NCBI RefSeq assembly: GCF_019679475.1
Contig: NZ_JAIEZP010000001.1
Location: forward strand, 3,038,001-3,102,000
Direction of reading: 5' to 3'
DNA from: Hyphomonas sediminis
GTDB taxonomy: Bacteria; Pseudomonadota; Alphaproteobacteria; Caulobacterales; Hyphomonadaceae
Length of the DNA: 64,000 bases
Shown: positions 63,001 to 64,000 of the stretch, piece by piece
How positions within the stretch are numbered: the stretch's first letter is position 1
Layout: each line of letters begins with the position of its first letter
Made by a program: the position numbers and the translations under genes
The notes under the pieces: model-generated
Database searches by the model: none
What the model was told of the DNA's origin: nothing
What the model saw: only the letters and a program-made list of their open reading frames with translations

Positions 63001-63211
63001 CGCCTTTGGTCTTGCACCATTGCTTTTTGCCAGTGGTCCGGGATCGGAACTGCAACGCCCGCTCGCCATCGTGGTCATGGGAGGATTGGGCTCGTCGACA
63101 CTTCTGACCTTGTACCTCTTGCCGGTGCTCTATCGCCAGTTCGGCGCCGACAAATCCGCCCCATCGCTACACGCCGGAGATGTCCAATGGACACGACCCT
63201 TCGCAAGCTGA
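60095..63211 (+). CDS. HME-type RND metal efflux pump
   Basis: This is a 1038-residue pump of the CzcA/CusA family with the usual 12 helices and two large periplasmic loops. FPEIAPTQVKIIMKAPGMTPEEVESRVVRPLE is typical. The proton-relay helix reads AIAIGMIVDGAIVVADN: the central Asp404 is kept, the CzcA Asp402 position is Ala as in monovalent (Cu/Ag) pumps, and the CzcA Glu415 position is Asp411. The metal is therefore uncertain, with Cu/Ag-like features favoured. I use the ATG at 60095 (GGAGG seven bases upstream); a GTG at 60092 is possible. It overlaps the preceding and following genes. Confidence 0.94.
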   Translation: MGLLDRLIAFSLTQRVFILGAALVLFAAGGYAALKLPIDAFPEIAPTQVKIIMKAPGMTPEEVESRVVRPLEAELLGIPNQVIMRAQAKYAIADITIDFTDGTDIYWARQQVSERLAIVREDLPGTVDGGLAPISTALSEIFMFTLEGDAFSLEEKRSLLDWTIRPALRGIDGVADVNALGGRVVTYSVVPDQAAMAASGISLSMLREALELNNSNDGAGRISEGEEALVVRSVGAASGVQDLAERVITERNGTVVRISDVARVETGSLTRYGSVTRDGLGETVQGIIVSRRGADARLVVQEVQAKLAELENSFPEGLTVSVFYNRAELIETAVGSVTEALLIAIGLVILLLILFLGDWRAALVVSLILPAAMLATFILMRIFGLTANLMSLGGLAIAIGMIVDGAIVVADNAVERLRMNRQANPLHVIYRAASEVALPTSSGVFIICLVFLPLLTLQGLEGKLFAPVALAIVFALGSALLLAFTLIPVLASYLLKRKAGGETVVMRLLTPAYEATLGIVLKRPSLIYALAAISAVIAVVAYQNTGKTFMPTMNEGDVVMQAASLPSITLNQSEADDLRMEAAILAAVPEVEHVIARVGSDELGLDPMGLNESDMFLQLAPRETWRGPNTDWLVGEIRSVVDDFVGIETAFTQPIEMRVSELLTGSRGDLAIKIFGTDYDTLADLAGQIESVVAGIPGASDVFTTSNDVSEYLQIDINPQRAGRYGFTVVDIQEELRARFEGVTVGEIIEPGRRTPILVRYDREVTSSVPDVSQINLVNPQGIRVPLNEVATIERVSGLAAAARENASRYAVVQAFVEGRDLVSFVNDAQRGVSEQIDLPTGYTLEFGGEFENQRRASARLILMVPLSIGLIFIVLFVTLRSLRQSLLILFNIPFALVGGIIALSLSGEYLSVPASVGLIALLGVAVLNGLVLVTCFNDLHLVGHPLEKAVQIGSVRRLRPVLMTATTAAFGLAPLLFASGPGSELQRPLAIVVMGGLGSSTLLTLYLLPVLYRQFGADKSAPSLHAGDVQWTRPFAS

Positions 63212-63498
63212 CGCTTGTCGCACCCGCTTTGATCCAGGTTACGTTGATGGACTGCCTTGACGCCATTGAGCCGGCCCTGGCCGGCTACACCGTGCTGACC
63301 GGGGAAGGGCGCGGCGATGGCGCCGACCTTCCAACGGCCGCTGAACGCGTGCGTGGCGCGATGCGGGTGGTCACCGTGCTCATGGTCGTGCCAGAGCGCG
63401 AAATCGCCCCGATCCTCGAAGCGGTCCGGCAGGCTTGCCCGCGGCCCAACATCGCCTATTGGGTGGAGCCCATCCTCGAGTTTGGACGGTTGAAATGA
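63187..63498 (+). CDS. DUF3240-family small protein of metal efflux operons
   Basis: This 103-residue protein has the DUF3240 layout: LRKLTLVAPALIQVTLMDCLDAI near the start, a GAMRVVTVLMVVPEREIAPILEAV core and a C-terminal IAYWVEPILEFGRL. The fold is PII-like, and the family is found almost only beside CzcA/CusA pumps, where its role may be to sense or tune efflux. It overlaps the pump gene by 25 bases, and GGAGA precedes its ATG. Confidence 0.85.
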   Translation: MDTTLRKLTLVAPALIQVTLMDCLDAIEPALAGYTVLTGEGRGDGADLPTAAERVRGAMRVVTVLMVVPEREIAPILEAVRQACPRPNIAYWVEPILEFGRLK

Positions 63499-64000
63499 CA
63501 ATGCGTTTCTTCGTCGTTGCAACGCTTTGCCTCTTTTGCGCAGGCGGGCCGTCCGTCGCGCAGGACGCTCTCGTTTTCCAACTCATGGAAGATGCCATAC
63601 CCGCGACGCCCGCTGCCGAAATTGCCCGGGCCGACATCGAAAGGTCGAAATCCGTCGGGGAGCAATTGGTTGCGGGGCCCTATGAATTTGAACTGACCGC
63701 ATCTGGCGGGTATCGGCGCGTCGAAGCGGCCATGGTTCCGGATATGGGCTACAGTGAATGGTCCCTCGACCTGACCCGCGCGGTTCGCCTGCCTGAAAAG
63801 CGGCAGGTTGATCGCGCACTGGCGAGCGTGGAACAGGACATTGCGGCGGCCCGCCGGGAGTTGAGTTTCTACGAGGAAAGACTGGCATTTGTCGGCTTGT
63901 GGAATGAATGGGCGCGCTGGGCGGCCCTGACCGAAACCTCAAGCCAATTGGCTGATAGTGCTCACGAACTGACCCGGCTGGCTCAGGCAAGGGTCGATGC
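63495..64000 (+). CDS. TolC-family outer-membrane efflux protein, cut by window end
   Basis: The gene starts at 63495 in an ATGA overlap with the DUF3240 gene and is open to the end of the window (168 residues visible). A signal peptide (about 1-22, ending SVAQ) is followed by a long helix-rich region (VDRALASVEQDIAAARRELSFYEERL, SSQLADSAHELTRLAQARVDA) typical of TolC/CusC proteins, although similarity is low. By position it is the outer-membrane exit of the RND system. The rest lies outside the window. Confidence 0.82.
   Translation, partial: MTMRFFVVATLCLFCAGGPSVAQDALVFQLMEDAIPATPAAEIARADIERSKSVGEQLVAGPYEFELTASGGYRRVEAAMVPDMGYSEWSLDLTRAVRLPEKRQVDRALASVEQDIAAARRELSFYEERLAFVGLWNEWARWAALTETSSQLADSAHELTRLAQARVD

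Overview
The window looks like chromosome from an alphaproteobacterium, most plausibly a marine or aquatic member of the Hyphomonadaceae/Caulobacterales. The basis is protein style: three large TonB-dependent receptors, CobC/CobD/CobO-type cobalamin genes, an extracytoplasmic-function (ECF) sigma factor paired with a Ser/Thr kinase, a PhoD phosphatase, a sulfatase and glycosidase locus, and many IS6-family insertions. The genus is inference. No rRNA, tRNA or CRISPR array was recognised.

Region 1 (about 1-17.0 kb) is a cell-envelope and signalling block. It holds a small secreted protein, a Ser/Thr kinase with TPR repeats, a secreted LolA/DUF4412-like protein, an ECF sigma factor and a very large Tat-exported protein with transglutaminase-like and von Willebrand A-like parts. 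These are followed by a lipoprotein, a four-gene run of small lipoproteins and secreted proteins, and a 1785-residue autotransporter. Two of the lipoproteins are diverged paralogues.

Region 2 (17.0-20.3 kb) is a patchwork: an IS6 remnant, a DUF418 gene cut at both ends, and a divergent Rrf2 regulator / AhpD-like pair.

Region 3 (20.3-32.0 kb) is for vitamin B12. A cobalamin riboswitch heads a seven-gene operon: btuB, btuF, btuC, btuD, cobQ, cobD, cobC. Most junctions are ATGA or short overlaps. A second operon, cobT-cobS-phosphatase-cobO, lies just upstream on the same strand, and cobP/cobU is convergent at the far end. No corrin-ring synthesis genes are present, so the cluster reads as import plus late assembly or salvage.

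Region 4 (32.0-44.2 kb) opens with an IS6 pseudo-copy and an IS3-family element. It continues with a phosphorus locus: PhoD, a TonB receptor, a HAD phosphatase, an RpiR regulator and a PhnDCE ABC transporter. The promoters of the receptor and of phnD share an 11-base motif.

Region 5 (44.5-53.1 kb) is a glycan utilisation locus: a GPH-type sugar symporter and a cytoplasmic GH3 beta-glycosidase with a PA14 insert, then a TetR regulator, a TonB receptor and a lipoprotein sulfatase. The two promoter regions share the same TTTCC-N4-GGAAA palindrome, which suggests one regulator for the set.

Region 6 (53.2-57.1 kb) is a stack of nested insertions: an IS3 fragment cut by an IS6 fragment, itself cut by an intact IS6; then a serine-recombinase fragment, a TTCCCTG repeat array, a second intact IS6 and a truncated IS6. 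All eight IS6 copies in the window point the same way.

Region 7 (57.2-64.0 kb) is a metal efflux island: an OmpR-type response regulator and histidine kinase, then a membrane-fusion protein, an HME-type RND pump, a DUF3240 protein and a TolC-like protein that runs off the window. An 11-base-period TGTCAG direct repeat lies upstream of both the regulator genes and the efflux genes.
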